From: Linepithema humile
Taxonomy: Eukaryota > Arthropoda > Insecta > Hymenoptera > Formicidae
Length of the DNA stretch: 64,000 bases
Assembly (NCBI RefSeq): GCF_040581485.1
Contig: NC_090128.1
Location: 30,658,931-30,722,930 of the forward strand
Reading direction: 5' to 3'
Shown here: piece by piece, positions 12,331 through 22,959 of the stretch
Layout of the letters: the number at the start of each line of letters is the position of its first letter
Numbering within the stretch: the first letter of the stretch is position 1
Notes under the pieces: model-generated
The model's database searches: none
Told to the model about the DNA's origin: nothing
The model's input: only the letters and a program-made list of their open reading frames with translations
Translations under genes and position numbers: made by a program

Positions 12331-14018
12331 CACTCACCCGAAAAAAAAGCGGTACACTGAAAATGTGGGAAAAATTCATCAAATTTCAACTGACGATAAC
12401 TTCGTAAATAATAAAGATAGAAAGTTCTATAAAATATGGAAATGAAGCTAAAAATCTCTACTTTAAGAATCAATTTATTTCAATGTTGCAAAATAAATTT
12501 ATTGAAAATGGCGGATGACAAAGCGCGAGCATGCAAAATTGAAAAATAATGGTTCGAGTTTGCGACGGTGCACGGTATAAACAAAAAATTGTAGCTTATT
12601 GGGATCAAAAGCGTACGAAAGTACAGAGACTCCTCTTTAAAATGCTTTTTTATGCATCTCGATACGATGATTTTTCGCCGAGAGATTCGCATTTGAAGAA
12701 AAAGGCAGATTTTTACTTCAAATGCGAATCTCTCAGCGAAAAATCATCGTATCGAGATGCATAAAAGCATTTTAAAGAGGAGACTCTGTACTTTCGTACG
12801 CTTTTGATCCCAATAAGTTTTCATAACTTTTTGTTTATACCGTGCACCGTCGCAAACTCGAACCATTATTTTTCAATCAATTGTTTTGCATCCGAAGGAG
12901 ATGTCTGCAGATCTTTTGTGATTTCTCCGCCCTGACTTTTTGTTTATGCTCGACCGCACATTGCGAGAAGAGTGCTTGGATTTCTCTGATCTTTTTCTTT
13001 CGAGACGCGTTACTTATTCGTACGACTTCGTCAAAGTAAACAATAATTAATTTTTTCGCATTGAAATTATTGGTCAATTATGGCGACGATAAGTCCTGAA
13101 AAAGCTGCTCAAGTTGTAGCGTTAATTGAAGATGGGAGAAGTCGAAGGTACGTTGCTGAGGCATTTGATTTATCAGTGTCAACCGTGCAACGTGCTTATG
13201 CTAGGTACTTGGAGACTAATTCTGTCCAAAGAAGACCTGGTTCGGGACGTCCTCGTTGTACGAATGAAAACGATGACCGATTTATTGTTTTAAATTCATT
13301 AAGAGACAGACATCGAACGGCTGTTCAAATTCGAAACAATTTAAGAGATGTCCGCGAATGTAATGTATCCGTTGACACTATTCGAAACAGATTAGCGGAA
13401 CACGGTCTTTTTCCGCGCAGGCCAGCAAATGTACCTTCGCTTATGCGTCGCCATCGCGTAACTCGACTCAATTTTGCTGTCGAGCATGCAGGCTGGACAT
13501 ATGCAGAATGGAGTACCGTTCTTTTTAGCGACGAATCTCGTTTTTGTCTGTATTCTTCAGACGGACGAGAACGAGTATACCGTCGCGTTGGAGAACGATT
13601 TGCAGACTGTACTGTAAGTGAGAGGCCTAGAAGTAAGAATCTGCCTTTTTCTTCAAATGCGAATCTCTCGGCGAAAAATCATCGTATCGAGTTGCATAAA
13701 AAAGCATTTTAAAGAGGAGACTCTGTACTTTCGTACGCTTTTAATCCCAATAAGCTACAATTTTTTGTTTATACCGTGCACCGTCGCAAACTCGAACCAT
13801 TATTTTTCAATTTTGCATGCTCGCACTTTGTCATCCGCCATTTTCAATAAATTTATTTTGCAACATTGAAATAAATTGATTCTTAAAGTAGAGATTTTTA
13901 GCTTCATTTCCATATTTTATAGAACTTTCTATCTTTATTATTTACGAAGTTATCGTCAGTTGAAATTTGATGAATTTTTCCCACATTTTCAGTGTACCGC
14001 TTTTTTTTCGGGTGAGTG
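12331..14018 (+). mobile_element. Tc1-like element with ~380-bp inverted repeats
   Basis: Ends are CACTCACCCGAAAAAAAAGC and its reverse complement. TA flanks both (12329-12330 and 14019-14020). The left arm (12331-12712) and right arm (13640-14018) match over about 380 bp. A third partial arm, inverted, follows the left one directly (12713-12880), making a local hairpin. The transposase gene between them is 3'-truncated. Confidence 0.88.
13080..13712 (+). pseudogene. Tc1-like transposase, C-terminally truncated
   Basis: From ATG 13080 the protein has two helix-turn-helix regions (about residues 5-100, with the SGRPR linker near 57) and reaches the first catalytic Asp in FSDESRF (about residue 149). 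After about residue 185 the frame runs into the right terminal repeat, so the second Asp and the final Glu of the DDE triad are missing. A full Tc1 transposase is about 340 residues. It could still bind the terminal repeats but could not catalyse transposition. Confidence 0.9.
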
Positions 14019-14743
14019 TATATTGTTCTAAACATTTTTAGAAATACAATTGTCAGATAATTATTATATAGATTTTCATCCATCGCATGTATGTACAATA
14101 CATGTACACGTGCTTGAAAATCTATAATATATGTCACATGAACTATAGATTTCCGCCATATGTAATAGCCAAAGAAACAACCAATCATAGCCCGATTTGC
14201 CCGGTGTCTTAACTCTACTTATAGGAACTCTACTTATAGGAACTCTAGCACTGAGAACTGTATAGCGCCTCTATCCCAAAATCCAGAAACTAATCTATTG
14301 TTCTTTTTTACCTCATTATCTATATAGGTGCAAATTCATGGGACGCTCGTTTCAGCGTTGCCCATAGGGCGGTATTCATAGTCCAATCTTAAATATCGTC
14401 TTAAGATTTTCTTGACTAAGATTGTCTTATTTGTATAAGCTCAACTTAAGGTATCATGTATTCATAGTTTCAAAATGAGACAATCTTTGTAAAGAAATTG
14501 ATACTTCTTTTTGCTTAAGATTTTCTTAATGAAGTTAATGCTTAAGATAATCTTATTTAGCGTTCGACAATCTTCGGAATTTTTCTGATGTATCAGCCAA
14601 TAAAATGTATGATATATTAAAAGATTCTTGTAGAAAAATTCTACAAGTTGCATGTCTATATACGTTTTATTCATGTTCCAATTTTTGTATATTGTTATGT
14701 TGTATATTATAATTTAATATTGTTTAAGTAAAAGTGAAAAATA

Positions 14744-16320
14744 ATGGCAAGTAAAAAACATTATACTGAAACGGAAAAAAAATTTTTTTTACGAATTTTA
14801 ACAAAATATTCACACATTATTGAAAGAAAAAAAAGTGATGCTACAACACTAAAAGATAAAGAAGAAGCGTGGAATGAAATTTGTGATTCATATAATATGT
14901 CATCTATTATTACAAGCAAGGTAAGAAATCTACATATTTTTTTCTAATTAGTTATATTAATTGTGTAAAATAGAAATATTAATTATATTTGAGAAAAATC
15001 TAATGTGACATTATGTGAGGTTAAGGTAATTTTACTTAGATTATATTTTACTTCTTAATATTTAATAATTTTATAAATTACAGAGAAGTATTCAACAACT
15101 CAAAAAATTATGGAGTAATCTCAAATCAACTCAGAGAGATGCCCTTACACATGAAAAACAAGCACGATTATTAACAGGTGGTGGTCCTGAATCTTCATCT
15201 ACTGAAATTGATCCTGATATTGCTGCAATAGCACCCAATTTGTTGACAACAGCACCGACATTATTTTCATCAAATATGTCAGATGAAATATTACAAGGTA
15301 GCTACATCTTTATTTTATTAATATAATAATCGAAAAAATAGTAAAAGTAACGAATAATATTTTTTTAGAACGACAACAGAGAATTCTAAATGACGATTGT
15401 ATTCCTGAAGAATTATTGATTGAAAATCAAGATAACGAATCTTCATTTGTTGATGATTTCGGGGAAATTATTTTCACTAATAAATCTACTGAAACACCTG
15501 ATATGAAAGGTTTAATTACTAATTTCACTGATACTTTCTATTAATATATTTGTTTGTAAATTATATTTAGTATTGAATAATGACACAATACAATTCAATA
15601 TTACAGAATCAAGCAGTGAAGTCGATGATGCTGAAAAAGCAAGTAATGCACAAGTGATAGCATTAAATCCAAAACGTGCAATATTTAACAGTAAAGGTAA
15701 ATTTTATCAATGCTATTTCTACTATATTGATTACTCTATATTTATTACTATATTTATATTAATTTTATAAATATAATTTTATTAGTAATTTTTTAGAAAA
15801 TAAAATCTCTGTTTATAAATCCAAGAAATTAAAAAATAAGAGATTGTACATATATATTTATCATTATTATATAATCTTCAATACTAATATATGTATATAT
15901 TTTTTTTGCCAAAAAAGAATCTACATCAAAAAGTGTACCAAGAAAACGTTTAATGGAGGATATAGACATTGGTAAGATATTCGTCATATTTTTATCGTTA
16001 TTTCTGTATTTCAAGTGTAATAATTGTAATGATAAATTTTTTTTCTTTATAATGTAGTGCTTACACCAAAGAATAAACTTAAAAAATCGGGATTTGAAAA
16101 TAAAGAAAATGTTGACGAGAAACAATTAAAAATGGAACGCATCAAACACATAATTGAACAGGAAGAGCAAATAGCAAATTTAAAGATACAACATCAAGAA
16201 GTAATACAAAGACTTGAAATAGATCATCTCAAAGAAAAATATGCTTTAGAAATTCGTGCGGCTACTGCTACCACTGAATTATCAGAATTATTACTTAAAG
16301 AAAAACAAAATTTAAGATAA
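14744..16320 (+). CDS. Harbinger Myb/SANT-like DNA-binding protein
   Basis: Exons with consensus borders are 14744-14920, 15084-15297, 15369-15509, 15571-15696, probably 15919-15971, and 16058-16320. The first two encode a Myb/SANT-like domain (aromatic and charged helices, W positions, KKLWSNLKS in the third helix). The middle is acidic and Ser/Thr-rich. The last exon is a long coiled coil (KMERIKHIIEQEEQIANL) ending at a TAA. In known Harbinger elements this partner carries the transposase to the nucleus and to the ends of the element. Its 3' end faces that of the transposase. I am less sure of the small fifth exon. I found no lesion. Confidence 0.75.
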
Positions 16321-16776
16321 TCTTCTTTTTTTAGTTTGATAGTGAGTACTACCAAAGAATAATTTATTTTAGTTTTATTACAATGGCTGTCATTCTATTA
16401 TAATAAGAATTTCTTGTTTTATGTATTATTATTATAATAGTATTACCAAAAAATAATTTATTTTATTACTATGACTGTCGTTCTATTACAATAAGAATTT
16501 CTTTTGTTTTATGTATTACTATTATAATAATTCAGTATTATTTTTAAAATTTAATTGAAATTATATTTACTGTTATTCATTAAAACAAAGCGTTTAGAAA
16601 AGATAAAGTATTTTATTTTATTTATAAAAGTTATAGCCAATGTACCTGTATGCTTTGTTATTATGTTATGAATAAATAAAACGTAATGGATACAATAATA
16701 ATTATTTCGTACTTTTATTTTTATATTTACTTTATACAACAATATCTTATTAATATATAGATATACATATATAATT

Positions 16777-18194
16777 TTAATGAAACATACGAGCAATTAA
16801 TGCTTCGCGAGTAGCAAATCCATCTAACGTTCCATTATTAGGTTCACGTACAGGTACTTCTTCTTCATCTTCATGGAATTCATCATTATCTTCCGGTAAC
16901 ACATCATTAAAAATTAATGACATATTATGTAATACAGCGCATGCTACAACAATTGTTGTAGAAGTAATTAGTTTTGTTGTTAGTCCTCGTGATAAACAGG
17001 GAAATCGTCTTTTCCATACGCCGTAAGTTCTTTCCACTATTAGTCTTGTTCTGCTCTGTATGTTATTGTAACTACAATAATAAAATAATTTATAATACAC
17101 TAATTTTTTTATCCATTAATTATTAACATTTTTTAGTTCAATTACAATTTTTTAATAGAATATAACAATTTTTCAATACAATTAATACAATTTAATTATA
17201 AATATTTTTTACTATTAAGAAATAGAGAAAGAAAATTTCAACCTTATTTCTTCATTGGTTCTAGGATTTGGTATTGGCGTCATCAAAAATGATAAACATG
17301 GATATCCTCTATCACCAACAAGTATACCATCAAACTGATTTTCCATGTATCGTATATATAATAAAGAATTTTGAAAAATTCGACTGTCATGTGCGCTACC
17401 AGGCCACTCTGGTACAATGTCCAAAAATTCCATTTTAGGCCCAACAACAGTCTGTATATAAATACATATGTTATTCATTAAAAAAATAGTTATTAAAAAT
17501 AAACAAGAATAATAATACATACTTGCACGTTAAGTGAAAAATATCCTTTTCTATTTCTGTAAATTTCATTTACATTTTGGATCTTGTATCCACCAATCTT
17601 ATGTGAGTACAATCAATAGCTCCATCCACACCAGGAAGACCAATAGCTCCATTCCCTTTTCCAAGATTATTAAATAACTGCCAATTTTCATTTTGTATTT
17701 CTGAATTCCGTGGCATTTTTATATATTCCTTAAGCAAGCTGGCAACTAATAAACTTACACGAAAAACTATTCTTGATGTTGTTGGTTGTGAAACAGTCAT
17801 TGTATCACCGAGAAGAAGCTGAAAATATTAAATATATATATAATTATTTTATTATTTTATTAATTATTAATAACAATAAAATGTAGAATATTAATAAATA
17901 TATTCTAATTGGAAATACCTGAAAACTTGCAGTTGCGTAATATCTCAAGCATATCAACAGTTGCATTACTGGTGGAATCGGCAGACCACGATTATTAATT
18001 TTTCCTAATCCTTCTTCAATTTTTGGTAATATACCATACAGAACAGAATCTTTATTAAATCTATAGCGTTTCTTAAATTGCAAATTATTGTAAAATTCAA
18101 AAGGGTTTTGTCCATCACGAATATATCGTTTTCGTACACGTTCCACATTTTCAAAATCATCTTCGATGTCTTCGATATCGTTAATTTCTTCCAT
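16777..18194 (-). pseudogene. Harbinger DDE transposase, one frameshift
   Basis: Minus-strand exons: 18194-17919 (N-terminal helices, RKRYIRDGQNPFEFYNN), 17818-17523, 17451-17243 and 17071-16777. The catalytic residues are all visible: Asp in GAIDCTHIR, Asp in GDRGYPC and Glu in VERTYGVWKRRF. Exon two changes frame once near 17585-17595, between the first Asp and the NRKGYF block, which would stop translation. Otherwise it is complete and similar to HARBI1-family transposases in order and length. It is intact enough to be recently mobile, and the single frameshift could be an assembly or allelic error. The C terminus is acidic. Confidence 0.85.
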
Positions 18195-19733
18195 TATCTC
18201 TCTATTTATAATATATTTAGATTATTAGTAGGTTATTAATAAAATATATTAGTAGGTTATTAACTACTTACAAAAATAAGATTATCTTAAGTAATGTACG
18301 ATGTTGACTTAAAAATATAACCTTACTTTCTCTGAACATGAGCTTATTCGATACAAATAAGACTGTCTTATTTGATTATGAATTTAAACTAGTTTTAAGC
18401 ATACTTAAGACATTACTATGAATTATAACAGAAAAAGATCATCTTAATGAAGGTAAAGCTTAAGGCGATGCTTAAAGAAATCTTAATTTATGATTATGAA
18501 TGTAGATGGCATCTTAAGTCCATGCTTAAGACAATCTTGGATATAAGAACGGACTATGAATACCGGCCATAGTCAAGGTGCCTTTTCACGCTGACGCTCG
18601 ACGCTCATTTTTAGCGTCCAAATATGTCACGTGAACAAAGTTGACGCTGGATGTAAGAAATGCATGAAAAGAGTTTCTCGTAAAATTTAGCGTCAGTCAG
18701 GGTCTGCGTCGGTATTTATCAATATTCGTATATATCAAAACTGCTAAAAGTTTTTGTCACTGATTTTGTTCAGTTAATTTTTTCACTCGCTTTATTAATA
18801 ATTATTGTTTTAAATATTAAAAAAAGTGTAATTAAGTAGGAATAAGATAAAAACCTTTGGTTACCAGTTCTACTTATTTTATCAAAAATGCTAAAAAAAT
18901 GTTTATTAATAATTTTTTTATCATATGTAATATTTTTTATTATATGTTTACAAACATAAAATATTTACTTCATATCATATTATTTATTTTGATAAGTATA
19001 CAAAATGTATATCTTTTCAATTAAACAAAGTTTCATATTATTGCAAACTTTGATAAGTAGAGTAGGAAAAACGATATTAGAATAGTTGTTCAGTATTAGA
19101 AAATTTCTAATGTAATACTTAAGAATAGCATTTTTCAAAGTTAGAAAATTAATTGTATAGAATAAAAATGCACAGCATATTTGTATATATTATATTTCAA
19201 GCTTTTATTTATAATAAAATAACTTTTTATTGAATTAAATTTACATAACATTGATATTAAATTTACATAATTAAACATATATAATATAAAGATAATTATA
19301 AAAATATATTTTGCAAATAAATACAATACTGCTGATTTTTCCAAACCTCAAAAAGTATCATTTTTAATTCATTACTTATTTATTCTTTTTATTTTCTTTA
19401 TATATATGTAGTATTGGATAATAAATTCAATTATTACTTTTTATTACTTAAATAACATCCATTTTTATTGACAAGGTTGAAAGACCACATGAGACATATG
19501 CAAATCCAATAGCGAATAGCACGCACAGACAGATCATCGCACAGATCGCACGACTTGACGCTAAAGCTAAAAAAATCCAGCTTTTTTTTCTTGACGCTAG
19601 CGTCAACTCGAAGTCACGTGACTATGGGCAACGCTGAAACTAGCGTCCCATGAATTTGCACCTTCACGTGACTTCGAGTTGACGCTAGCGTCAAGAAAAA
19701 AAAGCTGGATTTTTTTAGCTTTATGGCCGGAGC

Positions 19734-19976
19734 ACAGACTTGCATAAAGCATAACGCATAAGCATAAGGAAATTGATTGGTCCATTTCCTTATGCATTTG
19801 CTTATGCTTAAGCCGAGAGCACAAGCTTTTACATAAAGCATAACGCATAAGCATAAGGAAATTGATTGGTCTATATATAAGCATAAGCAAATGCATAAGG
19901 AAATGGACCAATCAATTTCCTTATGCTTATGCGTTATGCTTTATGCAAAAGTCTGTGCTCCGGCCATTAGCGTCAA
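19734..19976. mobile_element. GCATAAG-type MITE, copy 2 (doubled)
   Basis: Termini TGGCCGGAGCACAGAC and complement, with TTA on both sides (19731-19733 and 19977-19979), as expected for Harbinger-mobilised MITEs. The interior has the 'cataacgcataagcataagg' arm four times, as if one copy inserted into another. The GGCCGG terminus resembles the right end of the Harbinger element nearby, so that family may have moved it. Confidence 0.8.
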
Positions 19977-20129
19977 GTCGTGCGATCTGTGCGATGATCT
20001 GTCTGTGCGTGCTATTCGCTATTGGATTTGCATATGTCTCATGTGGTCTTTCAACCTTGTCAATAAAAATGGATGTTATTTAAGTAATAAAAAGTAAAAA
20101 TTGAATTTATTATCCAATATTACATATTG

Positions 20130-20710
20130 TGTTGTGTATCGAAAAACTACAACGAGATATTTTAATTTAGCAACGCTATTGTTTAAAGAATTAGCAAATA
20201 AAACTTTCAACTCGAAGCACGTTCTTAGAAAGACGAATAAGGTATTTAAAATTAACAAAGATATTGACCAATGCTATTCTTTAGACAAGTAACAATCGAT
20301 TATAATTAAACGCTGAGGCGTTAACCGCACGAGGAAACGATCGGCGGATTGCCTCACAAACAAGCGAAGTAGATCAGCATTCACGGAAAGCAGACGTTGC
20401 TAACCTTGATACTGATCTGTATAAAAGAAGGTGACTCGATCGTCACCACGGGTTTTTAAGTTTGATCTAAGCACGAGCTGCACGTCGGTATCGCGAACTC
20501 CGAGTTTGTATCTTACGCGATCGTAACGACTGTGAGGAAGCCGTTAAATAAAGTGTACGCGAGTGCTAAGTGAATAAAGATATTTTATTTCTCATTGAAC
20601 ATCGTTCAATAATTATCTCCCTTGGATCAACCCCCTTGGCCCTACACGACGGATCCCGAATCCTGCGTTGGCCCGTGACGAGATCTTTGAGTCACGGGCA
20701 CGGCGTAACA
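20130..20710 (+). repeat. 5' LTR
   Basis: Begins TGTTGTGTATCG and ends GGCGTAACA. A TATAAAAG box at 20420-20427 lies well inside, and AATAAA sequences near 20548 and 20574 could be polyadenylation signals. It would drive the genomic RNA. Confidence 0.92.
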
Positions 20711-21119
20711 ATTTTGGTGGCAGCGGTGGGATCCGTCTTCTTCACCGTAGTCCGGCTGTTGGTGGACACCCTGGTGGCCTGGGCACGGCAGCAGGACCAA
20801 GACGATCAACCCGAGGGAACAGCGTGGCCGAAAATAACACGGAAACTAGAAGTGCGAAAAGTGAAAGCGAGAAAAGAAAATAAAATCTCCACGAGGAAGC
20901 GGTCCAGTCAAGGCAGTTCGAGCAATAAGCAGCTGAGAAAGTCCGACGGAGCACAACGACCAAGCAGAGTCAGCGAAATCCGAGCAAGAGCCACTGCACA
21001 GCGAGAACGGAACGTGACCTACCTCACCGCGAAGCACTGGGCAGCGAGCAACGCAACACCATGCGAGCGAGCGTATTAATGTAAGTCGAAATAAAGACAC
21101 ATTAGTAAAATAAGAGCGA
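20711..21119 (+). other. Leader with primer-binding region
   Basis: Directly after the LTR comes 'attttggtggcagcggtggg', where a TGG-initiated primer-binding site is expected. I cannot name the tRNA. The leader is unusually GC-rich. An open frame running from the LTR to 21079 has no recognisable domain and is probably fortuitous. Confidence 0.6.
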
Positions 21120-22959
21120 ATGTCCGAAAGACGCGAAGGACACGGTTTTCCATATTGGCTAGGCGGTAATCCGAGTCAAAACAACCCCAGTTTACAACCG
21201 AATCAATCCTGGTTGTTAAGCGACCAAGGACGACGCGCAATAAACACCTTGAGTAACCCCGAGAGGGAAACGCGCGAAACACCGCGAGAATTCGTAGTAA
21301 ACGATAGAGACGAAAGCGTCGCGAACGTCGACGAAAACGTTGAAACAACGCGAGAATATTCTTTCCGCGAATTAGATAACAGCTTAATATCCGGAGTAAG
21401 CGAGGATTCGCGCCAGGATAGGCCTACACCCACGAGGCCATTGAGTAGAATATCGGAGCGCACTGAGACTGCATCGACTACGTACGATAGTAGTATCTTT
21501 GATCCGCGAGAATTAAACAACGAAATAACAATGGCACAACCGCCAAACGACGTAACCGCACGAATTGAGGACGGAGAGCCTCCGCGGCGACAGATCAACA
21601 TAGACGGGAATGTGACCAATGCCACAAGCGACATACAAGAGAATTTAATAGAGACACAGATCGGAGTGCTAGCAGACGCGATAAACGAGATGCGAGCGCA
21701 AACGCAAGTGCTGCAAGAACATTTACACCAACAGATACTTAACTTGCACGAACGATTTAACGCACAAATATACGATATACAAGGGCAGCAACAAGGATCA
21801 ACTAGTAACCGTGAACTAAATAACGCGTCACGTGGAGCGATGAACGCACCAGAAGTAAACGTATCGTACGGCCAAGGCCCCGCTGACGTAAGGAATAGGC
21901 CAACCCATTCTAACAATTATATGCAGTTGAAAGAAGCCCGAAGCCTAATACCGGAAATCGACGGGACAACACCAAATAGAATACAGGAGTTTTTAAGTGC
22001 TAGTACCTACGCGATGGAAAGCATAGATCCAACAGAGGAGCTACAATTACTCAAGGCTATACTGTGCACAAAACTGAAAGGGAAAATCTTACTTGATTTC
22101 CAAACGAGAAATATTCAATCGTTCGCCCAATTAAAACAGGAAATAGAAAGGGGTTATACTACACATAAGAGTGTTACGCACCTACAATTAGAGTTTAATA
22201 CCCTGAAGCAAAAACAAGGTGAAAGTGCTCAAAACTTTGGTTCGAGAGTGGACCAACTCGCTATGAAACTCTATGAATCAATGATAGAGGGAAAAACTCA
22301 CACGATTATGGAGAAAAACACTATTAAAAACACCGTACAAAACTTGGCGTTACAAAATTTCCAGATAGGATTACAAGATAATATTAAAACTATTGTACGC
22401 GTAAGGAACTACGGAACGCTACAAGAGGCTATTGCTGTGGCAACGGCTGAGGAAAAATTACAAGGACCAAGCCCAGCGTTAAATAAATATAATGCCTATT
22501 ATAAAACCACGAATAAAGCGCGGAAAAAGACACCGCAATGTGCAAAGTGCGGAAAATGGGGGCATATCGGGCGTGAGTGCCGTACAAGTCGTTTTGCGAA
22601 CCGATTCAGTTTACCGAAGGCTGACGGACACAAAGTAAACGCATTAGAAAAATATTGCAAATATTGCAAAAAGCCCGGACACTTTCAGGAGGAGTGCTGG
22701 CAATTAAACGGTCGACCCGAAAAAGGGAATGCGAAAGAGAACGCGCAACATAAAACAGTTAAAGAGAATAAGGCAAAGAAGGCCGACAACGACGAAGAAG
22801 ATGACGCAGCAAACAAGAAAAAGACACGGCCCATAAAAGCGTTGTTAGCACATACAGATAAGACAGCTAAAATACACGCAAATCTAGATTTAATCGCGTT
22901 ACCAATAGTGGAAGCGAAAAACGAACACGCAACAATGCTTGTGGATACTGGAGCTACAC
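21120..22959 (+). pseudogene. gag: gag, cut by the P element
   Basis: The ATG at 21120 opens a 614-codon frame. Residues 1-300 are polar and acidic with a Gln-rich coiled segment (about 195-235). The capsid-like part follows. Two CCHC zinc knuckles, CAKCGKWGHIGREC near residue 473 and CKYCKKPGHFQEEC near 513, bind RNA. The frame enters the aspartic protease (LVDTGAT near residue 610) and is cut there by the P element at 22960. Allowing for the insertion length, gag and pol share one frame, so the uninterrupted element probably made a continuous Gag-Pol polyprotein. Confidence 0.88.

Larger units (their letters stand above)
9555..14247. mobile_element. P-like composite DNA transposon
   Basis: The left end TAGAGTACCTCAAGTGAG and the reverse complement of the right end, TAGAGTTCCTATAAGTAG, match, and the 8-bp direct repeat GCACTGAG flanks the unit (9547-9554 and 14248-14255). 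Eight-base duplications are made by P and hAT transposases; a THAP exon inside (11276) favours P. Internal inverted copies of the terminus near 10664-10690, with 'gattggttgtt' subterminal text also near 14180, show that it is two related units fused or rearranged. It also carries a TA-flanked palindromic MITE, a GCATAAG-type MITE and a Tc1 element. The stretches 9600-10390, 10760-11270 and 11670-12330 show no other recognisable gene. Confidence 0.65.
14367..18568. mobile_element. PIF/Harbinger transposon
   Basis: Termini GGGCGGTATTCATAGTCC (left) and GGCCGGTATTCATAGTCC (right, reverse complement), followed by diffuse repeats of 'aatcttaa' and 'cttaagac'. A 3-bp duplication ATA flanks it (14364-14366 and 18569-18571). 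An uninterrupted copy of the target at 19616-19663 has a single ATA, confirming the insertion site. It has two convergent genes, a Myb/SANT-like DNA-binding protein on the plus strand and a DDE transposase on the minus strand, the usual Harbinger pair. Confidence 0.9.
14336..19663. repeat. AGGTGC-terminus element, holds Harbinger
   Basis: A 45-bp block starting AGGTGCAAATTCATGGGACG lies at 14336-14366 plus 18572-18575 (split by the Harbinger insertion), and its reverse complement at 19616-19663. A second AGGTGC block with 'cacgctgacgctcgacgctc' starts at 18576. No target duplication is clear, and the right copy lies inside the centre of the 19083-33617 foldback, so the true limits are uncertain. 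The stretch 18780-19080 shows nothing else. Confidence 0.45.

Noticed and set aside
17558..17574. A 17-bp GT..AG intron to explain the Harbinger frame change
   Set aside because: Far too short for an insect intron; a one-base indel near 17590 explains both frames and keeps conserved residues.
20570..21079. 169-codon frame across the LTR and leader
   Set aside because: No domain, overlaps the LTR and primer-binding region, probably chance in GC-rich sequence.
21203..21916. 237-codon minus-strand frame
   Set aside because: Antisense shadow of gag.
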